A stretch of 64,000 nt of DNA, taken from assembly GCF_018474005.1 (NCBI RefSeq), contig NZ_JAHCSH010000006.1:1-64000 (forward strand). The letters run 5' to 3'. The DNA is from Curvibacter sp. CHRR-16 (lineage in GTDB: Bacteria; Pseudomonadota; Gammaproteobacteria; Burkholderiales; Burkholderiaceae_C). The position numbers were made by a program, and so were the translations under genes. Shown in pieces: positions 35,859-44,693 of this stretch; the first letter of the stretch is position 1, and every line of letters starts with the position of its first letter. The notes beneath the pieces are model-generated. The model worked only from the letters and a program-made list of their open reading frames with translations, searched no databases and was not told where the DNA came from.

Positions 35859-36208
35859 TGCTTCTGCCAAACCTACGCGATTCCCTTAAAAAACTGTTTC
35901 TTGTGGCCACGCTTTGCCTAATGGGGTGTGGCGCCAACCAAGCTCAAAGCACGAATACACGCACTTTGCGCATGATTATTGGTTTTCAGCCAACAGTCAC
36001 TGAACAGCAACTGCCCGCAATCACACGAGAAATCTGTCAAGTAGTCCCAACAGAAAAAATAGAGCTTGTTACTGGACTAACAGACTCTCGAGCTGTCTTT
36101 GTTCTTTTCATTCAAGGTCAAACTCAGGCAGATTTGGAAGAGCGCCTCTTAAAACTGCCTTACATCCGTTTCGTCGAAATAGACGGTTTAGCATTCCCTA
36201 CACGATAG
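35858..36208 (+). CDS. Lipoprotein resembling an I9 (subtilisin-propeptide-like) inhibitor
   Basis: 116 residues with a lipoprotein signal (KKLFLVATLCLMGCG; lipid cysteine at about residue 24). A domain of about 75 residues reads as beta-alpha-beta: TLRMIIGFQP, a helix, FVLFIQG, a helix, and LPYIRFVEIDGLAFPT. This layout and the final VEID resemble subtilisin propeptides, including the one in the next gene (DVEYVEVDEILYPT). It ends two bases before the subtilase start. A chaperone/inhibitor function is inference; I see no exact family match. Confidence 0.65.
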   Translation: MLLPNLRDSLKKLFLVATLCLMGCGANQAQSTNTRTLRMIIGFQPTVTEQQLPAITREICQVVPTEKIELVTGLTDSRAVFVLFIQGQTQADLEERLLKLPYIRFVEIDGLAFPTR

Positions 36209-36210
36209 CC

Positions 36211-37929
36211 ATGCCTATAAATACCAAGACCGTTCTTTGTACTGCGCTTGCCTTTTGCCTTTACAGCACCATCAGTGCTCAGCAGCCAAACACTGCACCT
36301 AAGCTATATGCAAAAGCACAAACCAGCGAGAAGCAATATTCTCGACTCATCATCAAATTCAAGCAGACCGCAAGCACAGAAAAACTCGCAGCATCCTCGC
36401 TTGGCATACAAACACGCATTGCCGAGATAGCATCTACAGGAAAGCTACAAGCACAATCAACACAACAAACTGTTGGCTTGCAATATGTTCGCCCCTCAAC
36501 AACGCTTCAACACGTTGTCAAAACCGACAAAGTGATGACGCATGCAGAGTTAAAGCAAGTTGCAGAACAAATTGCAAAACAGCTAGATGTCGAATACGTC
36601 GAGGTTGACGAGATCCTGTACCCAACCAGTTTTACTCCCAACGATAGCTACTACGCATCAGATTTATGGGGGATGAAATCCAGTTCTAGCGCAACAGGTG
36701 GGGCTAATTTCATCAGTGCATGGAACCGAACCGTTAACAGCACGGGAGCTGCTCTTAATGGATCGGGGGTAATTGTTGCTGTGCTTGATACAGGCTACCG
36801 ACCTCACAGTGATTTAAGTTGCAATCTTCTCAGTGGCTACGATTTTGTTTCTGCAGACTCCACTGGAGTCTACACAACAGCCAACGATGGAAATGGCCGC
36901 GATTCTGATGCTTCCGACCCTGGTGATTGCACCAGTTCAACCACTTCATGCAAAAAGTCAAGCTGGCATGGAACACACGTTGCAGGAACTATTGCAGCAG
37001 TGGGAAATAACTCAAAAGGGGTTATTGGTGGTGCCTATGGTGCCACCATATTACCGCTGCGGGTTCTTGGGGTAGGTGGTGGGTATACATCCGATATCGC
37101 TGACGCAATCCGATGGGCCGCTGGCCTCAGCGTTAGTGGCATCAGTACGAACAGCAACGTAGCCAAAGTAATCAATATGAGTTTGGGAGGTACATACAGT
37201 TGCCCCACCACCATGCAATCTGCTATTACAGCAGCTATCAATGCTGGCAGCAGTGTTGTCGTCTCCACTGGAAATGAAAGCAGCACTAGCCTTACTAGCT
37301 CCCCAGGCAACTGCACGGGAGTGATTGCCGTAACAGCTCACACTTCAGCTGGCTTACGCCCCTATGACAGCACAGAGGGCTACTGGGCCAATACAGGAAC
37401 AGGAACCACGATCAGCTCGCCAGGCGACACCATTCGCTCCACCTACAACAGCGGTACTTATTCGCCCGGATCAGATGCTTATGCCGATAAGTCAGGCACC
37501 AGCATGGCAGCTCCGCATGTCTCAGCGGCTATTGCACTGATGCTACAAGCCAATTCGACACTAACACCTGCCCAAATTAAAACCATTCTGCAAAACACAG
37601 CGCGCTCTTTTCCATCAGGTAGTTATTGCGCCAGTGTGTCGACCTGCGGTGCAGGTTTGTTGGACGTGGATGCTGCCATCAGCTCTTTAGGCACAACCAC
37701 CGCCACAACCAGCCTCAGTGTGGCAGCCAATACCAATACCTGCCCCACCAGCATCAGCAGCACAACCAGCAGCACAACCAGTAGCTCTAGCAGCGGTGGA
37801 GGTGGTGGAGGTGGCAGCTTGGAATGGACCGATGCAGCGCTACTGGCACTGTTGGTAGGTCAAATCTGGTACGTGCGTCGTCGTCGCTCAAGCAGAAGCA
37901 ACCATAAACCGCCGACCAGCAAGCATTAA
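36211..37929 (+). CDS. S8 (subtilisin-like) serine peptidase with GlyGly-CTERM sorting tail
   Basis: 572 residues. A signal peptide (to about SAQQ, residue 24) precedes an I9-type propeptide (about 42-140) and the peptidase domain with triad D193 (VAVLDTGYRPHSD), H253 (WHGTHVAG) and S431 (GTSMAAPH). A Ser/Thr-rich linker leads to the tail, consisting of a run of seven glycines near 528, a hydrophobic stretch (ALLALLVGQIW) and RRRR. This is the GlyGly-CTERM signal recognised by rhombosortases. The last 42 bases overlap the convergent rhombosortase gene. Base composition is clearly more AT-rich than in the surroundings. Confidence 0.93.
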   Translation: MPINTKTVLCTALAFCLYSTISAQQPNTAPKLYAKAQTSEKQYSRLIIKFKQTASTEKLAASSLGIQTRIAEIASTGKLQAQSTQQTVGLQYVRPSTTLQHVVKTDKVMTHAELKQVAEQIAKQLDVEYVEVDEILYPTSFTPNDSYYASDLWGMKSSSSATGGANFISAWNRTVNSTGAALNGSGVIVAVLDTGYRPHSDLSCNLLSGYDFVSADSTGVYTTANDGNGRDSDASDPGDCTSSTTSCKKSSWHGTHVAGTIAAVGNNSKGVIGGAYGATILPLRVLGVGGGYTSDIADAIRWAAGLSVSGISTNSNVAKVINMSLGGTYSCPTTMQSAITAAINAGSSVVVSTGNESSTSLTSSPGNCTGVIAVTAHTSAGLRPYDSTEGYWANTGTGTTISSPGDTIRSTYNSGTYSPGSDAYADKSGTSMAAPHVSAAIALMLQANSTLTPAQIKTILQNTARSFPSGSYCASVSTCGAGLLDVDAAISSLGTTTATTSLSVAANTNTCPTSISSTTSSTTSSSSSGGGGGGGSLEWTDAALLALLVGQIWYVRRRRSSRSNHKPPTSKH

Positions 37930-38487
37930 GACCATAGCAGTCAATCCACCACTCACCCCGGCCACATGGGCTGGGGTGTAGATAGGCACTACGCTGGAAA
38001 GTGCAGGCAGCCCAAGCAGCCATTGGGCCTGCCACAGCAACTTGAGACACAGCACCACCAACGCAGTAACGGCCACACCACGCTGATTACCCACTCCGAT
38101 ACACCACAACAGCAAACCAGCAAGCCAGCCGTGCAAGGCACCTGAGATACCAGCGTAGTAGAGGCACTGCGCGTCCCAAGCCAAGACCGCTGCCACTGCA
38201 AACATGGCCGCTAGCAGCGCAACAAAGCTAACCAATGCTGGAGCCATGTGTTTGGCAATCCACGCCAGCAACGCCGCTGCTGCGGCATTGCCCAGTGCAT
38301 GCGCCCAGCTCAGGTGGACAAATTGCGAAGCAATGAGCTGCCACGCGGCATAGCTGCCGTCGGCAGCGCGAACAAAGCGCCAAGCAATCCATCCCGATTG
38401 CTCCAAACCTTGCAGCACCAGCAGGCACAGTACGGCCAGTGCAGCCACTGCCTGCCAGGGTCGCATGACTTGGCGCAGGAACTGCAT
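37888..38487 (-). CDS. Rhombosortase (rhomboid-family sorting protease)
   Basis: A 199-residue polytopic membrane protein of the rhomboid family. The rhomboid HXXXXHXXXN motif is at 58-67 (HLSWAHALGN), the nucleophile S115 is in YYAGISGALHG and the catalytic H174 is in PAHVAGVSGG. The short length and the SGALHG form are characteristic of rhombosortases, which cleave GlyGly-CTERM tails and release or lipid-modify the exported enzyme. The adjacent subtilase carries such a tail, so substrate and enzyme are encoded tail to tail. Confidence 0.9.
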   Translation of the reverse strand: MQFLRQVMRPWQAVAALAVLCLLVLQGLEQSGWIAWRFVRAADGSYAAWQLIASQFVHLSWAHALGNAAAAALLAWIAKHMAPALVSFVALLAAMFAVAAVLAWDAQCLYYAGISGALHGWLAGLLLWCIGVGNQRGVAVTALVVLCLKLLWQAQWLLGLPALSSVVPIYTPAHVAGVSGGLTAMVLMLAGRRFMVASA

Positions 38488-38531
38488 GGCGTGTGTGACT
38501 CGGTTTGGTGTCTAGCTGCGCTGTGCGTTCT

Positions 38532-39641
38532 TTACAGCACCCAATCGAGCGCTTGCATATACGCTGGCTGCACCATCAGGGCATCCCAGCCCACTGCTGG
38601 TTTGCTAGGCAGCAAGGCACGGCGGCGCTCTTCACTGGTTTCGCTGGCGTGCCACTCGTTCTTGAGCAGGGCTTCGGTCAAACCGGCAATCAGCTCATCA
38701 ACAGGCTCGCCCTTGCCGACCGACTGGTTACACAGGAGAACCAAGTCGCAACCCGCTTGCAGCGCGGCCACGGCGGCTTGGGTATAGCTCACCACTTGCC
38801 CGTCCAAGCGGCGTGCGCCTTCCATGGACAAGTCGTCGCTGAAGATAGCGCCGGTAAAACCCAACTGCCCACGCAGAATGTCGCCCAACCACTTGCTGGA
38901 AAAGCCCGCTGGGCGTTTGTCTACCTTGGGGTAGATGACATGGGCAGGCATCACACTGCTGGTGACGCTGCCCAGCCAGCGGTAGGGGGCGGCATCGTCG
39001 GCCAAGATGGCTTTGAGGCTGCGTTGATCCACCGGAATTTCGGTGTGCGAATCGGCCGCCACAAAGCCGTGCCCGGGAAAATGCTTACCGCAGTTGGCCA
39101 TGCCGCTTTGCAGCAGGCCATGCATGAGGCTCTTGGCCAGCAGACTGACCACACGCGGGTCGCGGCCAAAGGAGCGGTCGCCAATCACCCCGCTGCTGCC
39201 GTAGTCCAAATCCAGCACCGGGGTAAAGCTCATGTCCACGCCACAGGCGCGCAGTTCTGCCCCCAGCACATAACCGCAGGCGCTGGCCGCTTGGGTGGCG
39301 TCCAGTGGCCCGGCCTTTTTGCTGGACGCCGTGCCAGCGGGTTCGGCCAGCCACATCTCACCCAGCGCACGCATGGGCGGCAAGTGGGTAAATCCATCGG
39401 TCTTGAAGCGCTGCACACGCCCGCCTTCGTGGTCCACACAAATGAGCAAATCAGGGCGCAGCTTTTTGATGCTCTGGCACAGCGCAGTGAGCTGGGCCCG
39501 GTTTTCCCAGTTGCGGGCAAACAAGATCAAGCCCCCCACCAAGGGGTGCTGCAAGCGTTGCTTGTCCACTTTGGATAAGCTGGTGCCTGCTATGTCGATG
39601 ATGAGCGGAGCATGGATGGCAGAAGCGATGGTCGATGGCAT
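38532..39641 (-). CDS. nagZ: Beta-N-acetylhexosaminidase
   Basis: A 369-residue glycoside hydrolase family 3 enzyme that removes GlcNAc from anhydro-muropeptides in peptidoglycan recycling. Motifs are CVDHEGGRVQRF, KHFPGHG (general-acid histidine loop) and FSDDLSMEGA with the nucleophilic aspartate. I chose the ATG at 39641; the open frame reaches 39725 but would overlap acpS and adds unconserved residues. It is the last gene of the recO-pdxJ-acpS-nagZ series. Confidence 0.95.
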   Translation of the reverse strand: MPSTIASAIHAPLIIDIAGTSLSKVDKQRLQHPLVGGLILFARNWENRAQLTALCQSIKKLRPDLLICVDHEGGRVQRFKTDGFTHLPPMRALGEMWLAEPAGTASSKKAGPLDATQAASACGYVLGAELRACGVDMSFTPVLDLDYGSSGVIGDRSFGRDPRVVSLLAKSLMHGLLQSGMANCGKHFPGHGFVAADSHTEIPVDQRSLKAILADDAAPYRWLGSVTSSVMPAHVIYPKVDKRPAGFSSKWLGDILRGQLGFTGAIFSDDLSMEGARRLDGQVVSYTQAAVAALQAGCDLVLLCNQSVGKGEPVDELIAGLTEALLKNEWHASETSEERRRALLPSKPAVGWDALMVQPAYMQALDWVL

Positions 39642-39670
39642 AGGTGGTTCAGGATGGAATGCTAAAAAAG

Positions 39671-40096
39671 CTATACAGGCGGCTGCGCGGCAGGCCCTGT
39701 ACCGCTGCGGTACTCGACCACGCAAAAACTGGCGGCGTAGTCGGTTTCGTCGGTCACGGTGATGTGGGCTTGCAATTGGTGGGCCTCAAACCAGTCTTTG
39801 AGTTCTCCATGCAACACGATGACAGGCTTGCCCGAGGCCTCATTGGCTATTTCGCACAGTCGCCAAGTCATGGGCATGCGCATGCCCATGCCTATGGCTT
39901 TGCTAAACGACTCTTTGGCGCTGAAACGCGTAGCCAAATAGCGCAAACCGCGCTCAGGCCAACGGGCGCTGCGGGCTTGCCAAGTGCGCAACTCGGCATC
40001 GCTGAGCACCTTGCGCGCAAAACGCTCGCCGTGGCGCTGCACGCTCTCGCGGATGCGGCGCACATCGCAAATATCGGTACCAATGCCGTAAATCAT
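39671..40096 (-). CDS. acpS: Holo-[acyl-carrier-protein] synthase
   Basis: A 141-residue enzyme that transfers 4'-phosphopantetheine from CoA to the serine of acyl carrier protein. [15 protein letters not shown] with the metal-binding aspartate and [18 protein letters not shown] with the catalytic glutamate/lysine are present. Its substrate AcpP is encoded at 52157-52396. It is located 12 bases after pdxJ, the common order in betaproteobacteria. Confidence 0.96.
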   Translation of the reverse strand: MIYGIGTDICDVRRIRESVQRHGERFARKVLSDAELRTWQARSARWPERGLRYLATRFSAKESFSKAIGMGMRMPMTWRLCEIANEASGKPVIVLHGELKDWFEAHQLQAHITVTDETDYAASFCVVEYRSGTGPAAQPPV

Positions 40097-40108
40097 GGTC
40101 GGTGGTTC

Positions 40109-40855
40109 TCAGGCCAAGCAAGCCAAATAAGCCTGCACTGTGGCGGCATAGCCCAGCTCCAGCGCGTCACCGATGAGGGCATGGCCTATGGAGACTTCCT
40201 GCAAGCCCGGCACCGCTTGGGCAAAGGCACGCAGGTTGTGCAGGTTCAGGTCATGACCGGCGTTGATACCCAGACCGGCATCCAAGGCCGCTTGCGCCGC
40301 TTGGGAAAAACGCTGCAATTGCGCGGCCTGATCGGGCGTCCCCCATGCTGCAGCGTAGGGTTCTGTGTAGAGTTCTATGCGATCAGCCCCCAGCGCTTTG
40401 GCAGCGGCCATGGCGCTGGGGTCGGCATCCATGAACAAGCTCACGCGCAGCCCCAAAGCTTGGGCCTGGCTAATCAGTGGACGCAGGCGCTGCGCGTCTT
40501 GGGCGATGTTCCAGCCATGGTCGCTGGTGAACTGGTCTTCACTATCGGGCACAAAAGTGACCTGGTGCACCGGCAGACCACGTGCTTTGAGGTCGCGCAC
40601 CACATCCATGAGGTTCTGGAAGGGGTTGCCTTCAATGTTGTATTCGCGGTCCGGCCACGCCTGCAGCAGCTCGGCCAGTTCCAGCACATCGTGGCTGCGG
40701 ATATGGCGCCCATCGGGCCGTGGATGCACGGTAATGCCCTGTGCCCCAGCTTGCAGGCAGAGCAACGCAGCACGCGTCACGCTGGGAATGCCCAAATGGC
40801 GCGTGTTGCGCACCAATGCCACTTTGTTGACGTTGACGGAGAGATGGGTTTTCAT
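40109..40855 (-). CDS. pdxJ: Pyridoxine 5'-phosphate synthase
   Basis: A 248-residue TIM-barrel enzyme that condenses 1-deoxyxylulose 5-phosphate with amino-acetone phosphate to PNP. SVNVNKVALVRNTR, GITVHPRPDGRHI and the GHDLNLHN phosphate/catalytic loop are visible. ATG 40855 gives the family N-terminus MKTHLSVN; the eight extra residues upstream are not conserved. It works with pdxH at 7452-8111. Confidence 0.96.
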   Translation of the reverse strand: MKTHLSVNVNKVALVRNTRHLGIPSVTRAALLCLQAGAQGITVHPRPDGRHIRSHDVLELAELLQAWPDREYNIEGNPFQNLMDVVRDLKARGLPVHQVTFVPDSEDQFTSDHGWNIAQDAQRLRPLISQAQALGLRVSLFMDADPSAMAAAKALGADRIELYTEPYAAAWGTPDQAAQLQRFSQAAQAALDAGLGINAGHDLNLHNLRAFAQAVPGLQEVSIGHALIGDALELGYAATVQAYLACLA

Positions 40856-40880
40856 AGACACAAGCCTTACAAAGCACACA

Positions 40881-41642
40881 CTACAGAGCGTGCAATTCGC
40901 GCATTACTTGCCGGGTGCGCAGCTGCCGAACTCCGCAATGGTAGTGCAAGCAGTGCCGCAACAAGGGTTTGAGCGCACTGGGCATATCGGTACACGCCGT
41001 CAGCGTAGCCAGCCAAGCATCGGGGGCATTGAATGCCGTTTGCAAAGCCAGCCAGTGCGCGCCCAGCATGGCATGGGCATCGTGCTCAGTGGCTTCGCGC
41101 AGCCCCCCTTCTGGCACCAGCGTGTAGGGCATGTCTGGCTCTATCGGTGCAAGCGTATGCGTCTGCTCATGCAACTGGGGTAGCAAACCCAAGCGGTGCA
41201 AAAGCAGCAACTCGAACCCGCGCAGAACGGGCTGCAGCAAACGCGAATCGCCCTGCGCCAATAGCTGCACCACACGGGCATAGTCGTCGTACAGCAGGGT
41301 ATGCGGGTCATCGCGCGCCAGCAGGGTTAGCAGCAACTCATTGAGGTAGCAACCGGCCAGCAACGCATCGCCCCGGGGCATGACATGCCCGCCCTGCCAT
41401 TCGGCACTTTTGAGGGTGCGGATTTCTGCATCCCCGCCGTAGGTGATGGTGATGGGCTGCAACAACAACAGCACCGCCCGAAAGCTGGAGGTAGGCCGCT
41501 TGGCCCCTTTGGCCACCAAGGCCACGCGGCCATGCTGGCGCGTGAAAGTTTCCAGAATCAGGCTGGTCTCACTCCAGTCGTAACGGTGCAGCACAAAGGC
41601 CGATTCGTCCGCCACGCGGTAAGTGGAGCGTGCGCCAGCCAT
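40881..41642 (-). CDS. recO: DNA repair protein RecO
   Basis: A 253-residue recombination mediator of the RecFOR pathway. The N-terminal OB-fold ([34 protein letters not shown]) and the helical C-terminal part ([18 protein letters not shown]) are typical. The zinc-finger cysteines of some RecO proteins are largely absent. It lies 12 bases after era, the conserved rnc-era-recO order. Confidence 0.93.
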   Translation of the reverse strand: MAGARSTYRVADESAFVLHRYDWSETSLILETFTRQHGRVALVAKGAKRPTSSFRAVLLLLQPITITYGGDAEIRTLKSAEWQGGHVMPRGDALLAGCYLNELLLTLLARDDPHTLLYDDYARVVQLLAQGDSRLLQPVLRGFELLLLHRLGLLPQLHEQTHTLAPIEPDMPYTLVPEGGLREATEHDAHAMLGAHWLALQTAFNAPDAWLATLTACTDMPSALKPLLRHCLHYHCGVRQLRTRQVMRELHAL

Positions 41643-41654
41643 GCGGTGCCGGGC

Positions 41655-42641
41655 TTACTCGTAGCCGAAAGAGCGCACGCGGGCTTCGTCGTCGGCCCAG
41701 CCGGAACGCACCTTAACCCACAGCTCCAAGAAAACCTTGGCATCGGCCAGCGTCTCCAGCTCTTGGCGCGCTTCCATGCCAATGCGTTTGATGCGCTCGC
41801 CCTTGTCACCAATCACCATGGCCTTGTGCCCATCGCGCTCCACGATGATGGTGGCGGCAATGCGCAGCAGGCGTTTTTGGCCTTTGCGCTGGGGTGGCTC
41901 TTCGGCAAATTGCTCGATCACCACGGTGGAGGTGTAGGGCAGCTCATCGCCCGTGAGGCGGAACAGTTTTTCGCGCACCAACTCACTGGCCAAGAATTTT
42001 TCGCTGCGGTCAGTCAGCTCTTCGGGGTCGTACCAAAAGTCCTGCTCGGGCAGGTAGCGGCCGCAGACTTGCAGCAAATGCAGCACGTCTTTGGGATTTT
42101 TGGCCGACAGAGGGACAAATTCCACAAACGGGTATTTGGCCTGCATGCCCTTGAGCCACGGAGCCAGCTCAGCGCGCTGCTTGACGTTGTCGAGCTTGTT
42201 GGCAATGAGCATGACCGGGATGTCTTTACCCAACAGCGAGAGCACTTTTTCGTCCGCCCCGGTAAAGCTGCCCGCTTCCACCACAAACAGGATGAGGTCC
42301 ACATCGGCCACCGCACCCACTACGGTTTTGTTGAGCGACTTGTTCAGCGCGTTACCGTGCAGAGTCTGAAAGCCCGGCGTATCGACAAACACGTATTGCA
42401 CCGCGCCTTCGGTACGCATGCCCGTGATGCGGTGGCGCGTGGTCTGCGCCTTGCGCGAGACGATGCTGATTTTTTGCCCTACCAAGGCATTGAGCAGCGT
42501 GGACTTGCCGACATTGGGCTTTCCCACGATGGCCACGAGACCACAGCGGGAGGGTTGTTCAGTGTTTTCAATTTCTGAAGCCAATGGGCCTGTAGAGCTT
42601 GCTGCATCTACTGGAGGCGCTATATTTTTAGGAGCATTCAT
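41655..42641 (-). CDS. era: GTPase Era
   Basis: 328 residues. The Ras-like GTPase domain has G1 [10 protein letters not shown]3 DTPGF and G4 NKLD motifs, followed by a C-terminal KH domain ([13 protein letters not shown]) that binds the 3' end of 16S rRNA during 30S maturation. The N-terminus is about 25 residues longer than E. coli Era and of low complexity. It overlaps rnc by four bases. Confidence 0.96.
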   Translation of the reverse strand: MNAPKNIAPPVDAASSTGPLASEIENTEQPSRCGLVAIVGKPNVGKSTLLNALVGQKISIVSRKAQTTRHRITGMRTEGAVQYVFVDTPGFQTLHGNALNKSLNKTVVGAVADVDLILFVVEAGSFTGADEKVLSLLGKDIPVMLIANKLDNVKQRAELAPWLKGMQAKYPFVEFVPLSAKNPKDVLHLLQVCGRYLPEQDFWYDPEELTDRSEKFLASELVREKLFRLTGDELPYTSTVVIEQFAEEPPQRKGQKRLLRIAATIIVERDGHKAMVIGDKGERIKRIGMEARQELETLADAKVFLELWVKVRSGWADDEARVRSFGYE

Positions 42642-43327
42642 GTTTTATTCCTCGCTTGGATGGTCTGCAGCATGGCCGCTGCAGCGGCTTGTTCAGCGGC
42701 CCGGCGCGATGCCCCCAAGCCGCGTTCGGTCAGGCGCAAATCGGGTACCACGCATTCCACATCAAAGTTCTGCTGGTGTGCCAGCCCGGTCGTCGCCACG
42801 ATGGTGTAGACGGGCAAGCGGTATTTGCGGCCTTGCAACCATTCTTGCAAAGCCGTTTTGGGGTCTTTGTCGCGCGCTGTCATGCTGGTGGTGAATTCCA
42901 CCTTGGCAAACAAGTGCTTCACAACAGCATGTGCCGCATCAAAACCGGCATCCACATAAACAGCACCAATAATGGCCTCTAGGGCATCGGCCAATATGGA
43001 AGCACGGCGTGCACCGCCGGAGCGCATTTCCCCTTCCCCCAAGCGCAGCAGCGTGGGCAACTCCAAGCCCAAAGCGAGCTTGTGCAGGGTTTCTTCACGA
43101 ACCAAATTGGCCCGCACGCGGGATAGGTCGCCCTCTGGCAGCTGTTGTAGCTGCTGGTAGAGCATGTCTGACATGACCAGCCCCAACACAGAATCGCCCA
43201 GAAACTCTAGGCGCTCATAGTGGTCGGAACTGAAACTGCGGTGGGTAAGTGCCCTTTGCAAGAGCTCGGGCTTGCGAAAACTGTGCTGCAGCCTGTGCTG
43301 CAGACTTGCCAAACCATCACTACTCAC
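42638..43327 (-). CDS. rnc: Ribonuclease III
   Basis: A 229-residue double-strand RNA endonuclease that processes rRNA and many mRNAs. The nuclease signature [14 protein letters not shown] and the acidic [15 protein letters not shown] are followed by a dsRNA-binding domain (about 155-225). The start overlaps the DUF4845 gene stop and the stop overlaps era, indicating translational coupling. Confidence 0.96.
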   Translation of the reverse strand: MSSDGLASLQHRLQHSFRKPELLQRALTHRSFSSDHYERLEFLGDSVLGLVMSDMLYQQLQQLPEGDLSRVRANLVREETLHKLALGLELPTLLRLGEGEMRSGGARRASILADALEAIIGAVYVDAGFDAAHAVVKHLFAKVEFTTSMTARDKDPKTALQEWLQGRKYRLPVYTIVATTGLAHQQNFDVECVVPDLRLTERGLGASRRAAEQAAAAAMLQTIQARNKT

Positions 43328-43677
43328 TTGGATTGGCCAGTGTATTTGAGCGTCAAGTAAGCAGGCCCGACCAAATGGATTTCACGCTGGTACGCAAAGC
43401 TGACATTGTTCTTCTCATTCACGCGGGTAATGACCAAGTCTTTGCCGCTGATGGATTTGATGTCGTTGATGTCCGCTTGCTTGTCAAAAGCCATGCGGGC
43501 ATCGGTGATCGACTCCGCTTGCCGTGCGGCATCGACCGCACGCTGCACAGCGATGTACTCCACTACCGTGGGAAATGCTTGCGCGAGGACTACGCCCAAG
43601 CAGGCAAATACCGCGCCATAAAACAAAAGACCGATGAAACCAATACCACGCTGACGTGCCGGGGATTGCCGTGCCAT
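43324..43677 (-). CDS. DUF4845 small membrane protein
   Basis: 117 residues with a basic N-terminus (ARQRG), one hydrophobic segment (about 12-30) and a periplasmic tail. It looks like a pseudopilin-type or bitopic protein. The family regularly sits between lepB and rnc in beta- and gammaproteobacteria, as here. The function is unknown; a link to protein export is possible from context only. Confidence 0.88.
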   Translation of the reverse strand: MARQSPARQRGIGFIGLLFYGAVFACLGVVLAQAFPTVVEYIAVQRAVDAARQAESITDARMAFDKQADINDIKSISGKDLVITRVNEKNNVSFAYQREIHLVGPAYLTLKYTGQSK

Positions 43678-43709
43678 TGCTGTACTCCTAGTTGTATGCA
43701 GTAGCGAAC

Positions 43710-44693
43710 TTAATGGAAAGACCCAATCCGCTTGAGGTTACCGAAATTCATCCAGACAAAGAAGGCCTTACCGACAATATTTTCGTCTGGGACAAACCCC
43801 CAGTAGCGAGAGTCCAACGAGTTGTCGCGGTTATCACCCATCATGAAATAGTGCCCTTCAGGCACTTTGCAGCGCACACCCGTGTCAAAGTAGCTGCAGT
43901 TTTCCATGCCCGGAAACTGGCTCACGCCCGCCACCATGGCGGGGCGATTTTTGTCATTCAAAATGAAATGATGCACTCCCGCTAGCTGCTCTTCAAATTG
44001 GCTGCTGTAGCTATTGGATGAGTCGTCCAAATAGTCCGGGATCGGACTGGTAGGCACCGCCTGGCCATTGATGGTCAAGCGCTTGTTGATGTACTCCACC
44101 GTGTCACCAGGCAACCCCACCACACGCTTGATGAAGTCTTGATTGGGATTGGGGGGGAAGTGGAACACCATCACATCACCCCGCTGTGGGGGGGTTCCTT
44201 GGGTGATCTTGGTGCCCAACACTGGCAGGCGGATGCCGTAGGTGAATTTGTTCACCAAAATCAAGTCACCAATTTGCAGCGTCGGAATCATGGAACCCGA
44301 CGGAATCTTGAACGGCTCGAACAAGAAAGAACGCAAAACGAACACCACTACGATGACGGGAAACAAGCCTGCCGTCCAATCCAGCCACCAAGGCTGCATC
44401 AGCAACCGTTGCTTAGCAGGTTCCAGATCCACGTTATCGTAAGCAATACCTTGCTGCTCTAGCCCTTGGCGGCGCATTTGTTCTGCCTCTTGCAGCTGCT
44501 GGGCAGCCAAACGGCGCTGGGGGGCAAAGTGATAGCGCTCTGCCAACCAGTAGCCACCTGTGACAACGGTAGCCAAGAACAAAGCCAATGGGAAATTACC
44601 TTCTGTCCAACCTTGGAATACCGCCACGCCATAGAGTGCAAAAGCGCCCAAAACCACCGCCGTAGCGGCTTGCATAATTTTGTCAATATTCAT
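43710..44693 (-). CDS. lepB: Signal peptidase I
   Basis: A 327-residue inner-membrane protease that removes signal peptides. Two N-terminal membrane segments, the catalytic serine in PSGSMIPTL and the lysine general base in [11 protein letters not shown] are visible, as are the later box E residues [11 protein letters not shown]. It overlaps lepA by four bases. The long region between the second helix and the serine is common in betaproteobacteria. Confidence 0.96.
   Translation of the reverse strand: MNIDKIMQAATAVVLGAFALYGVAVFQGWTEGNFPLALFLATVVTGGYWLAERYHFAPQRRLAAQQLQEAEQMRRQGLEQQGIAYDNVDLEPAKQRLLMQPWWLDWTAGLFPVIVVVFVLRSFLFEPFKIPSGSMIPTLQIGDLILVNKFTYGIRLPVLGTKITQGTPPQRGDVMVFHFPPNPNQDFIKRVVGLPGDTVEYINKRLTINGQAVPTSPIPDYLDDSSNSYSSQFEEQLAGVHHFILNDKNRPAMVAGVSQFPGMENCSYFDTGVRCKVPEGHYFMMGDNRDNSLDSRYWGFVPDENIVGKAFFVWMNFGNLKRIGSFH

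Noticed and set aside
36771..37929. Ser/Thr-rich repeats in the subtilase as a possible tandem-repeat array
   Set aside because: The repeated Ser/Thr codons are an ordinary low-complexity linker before the GlyGly-CTERM tail, with no regular repeat unit.
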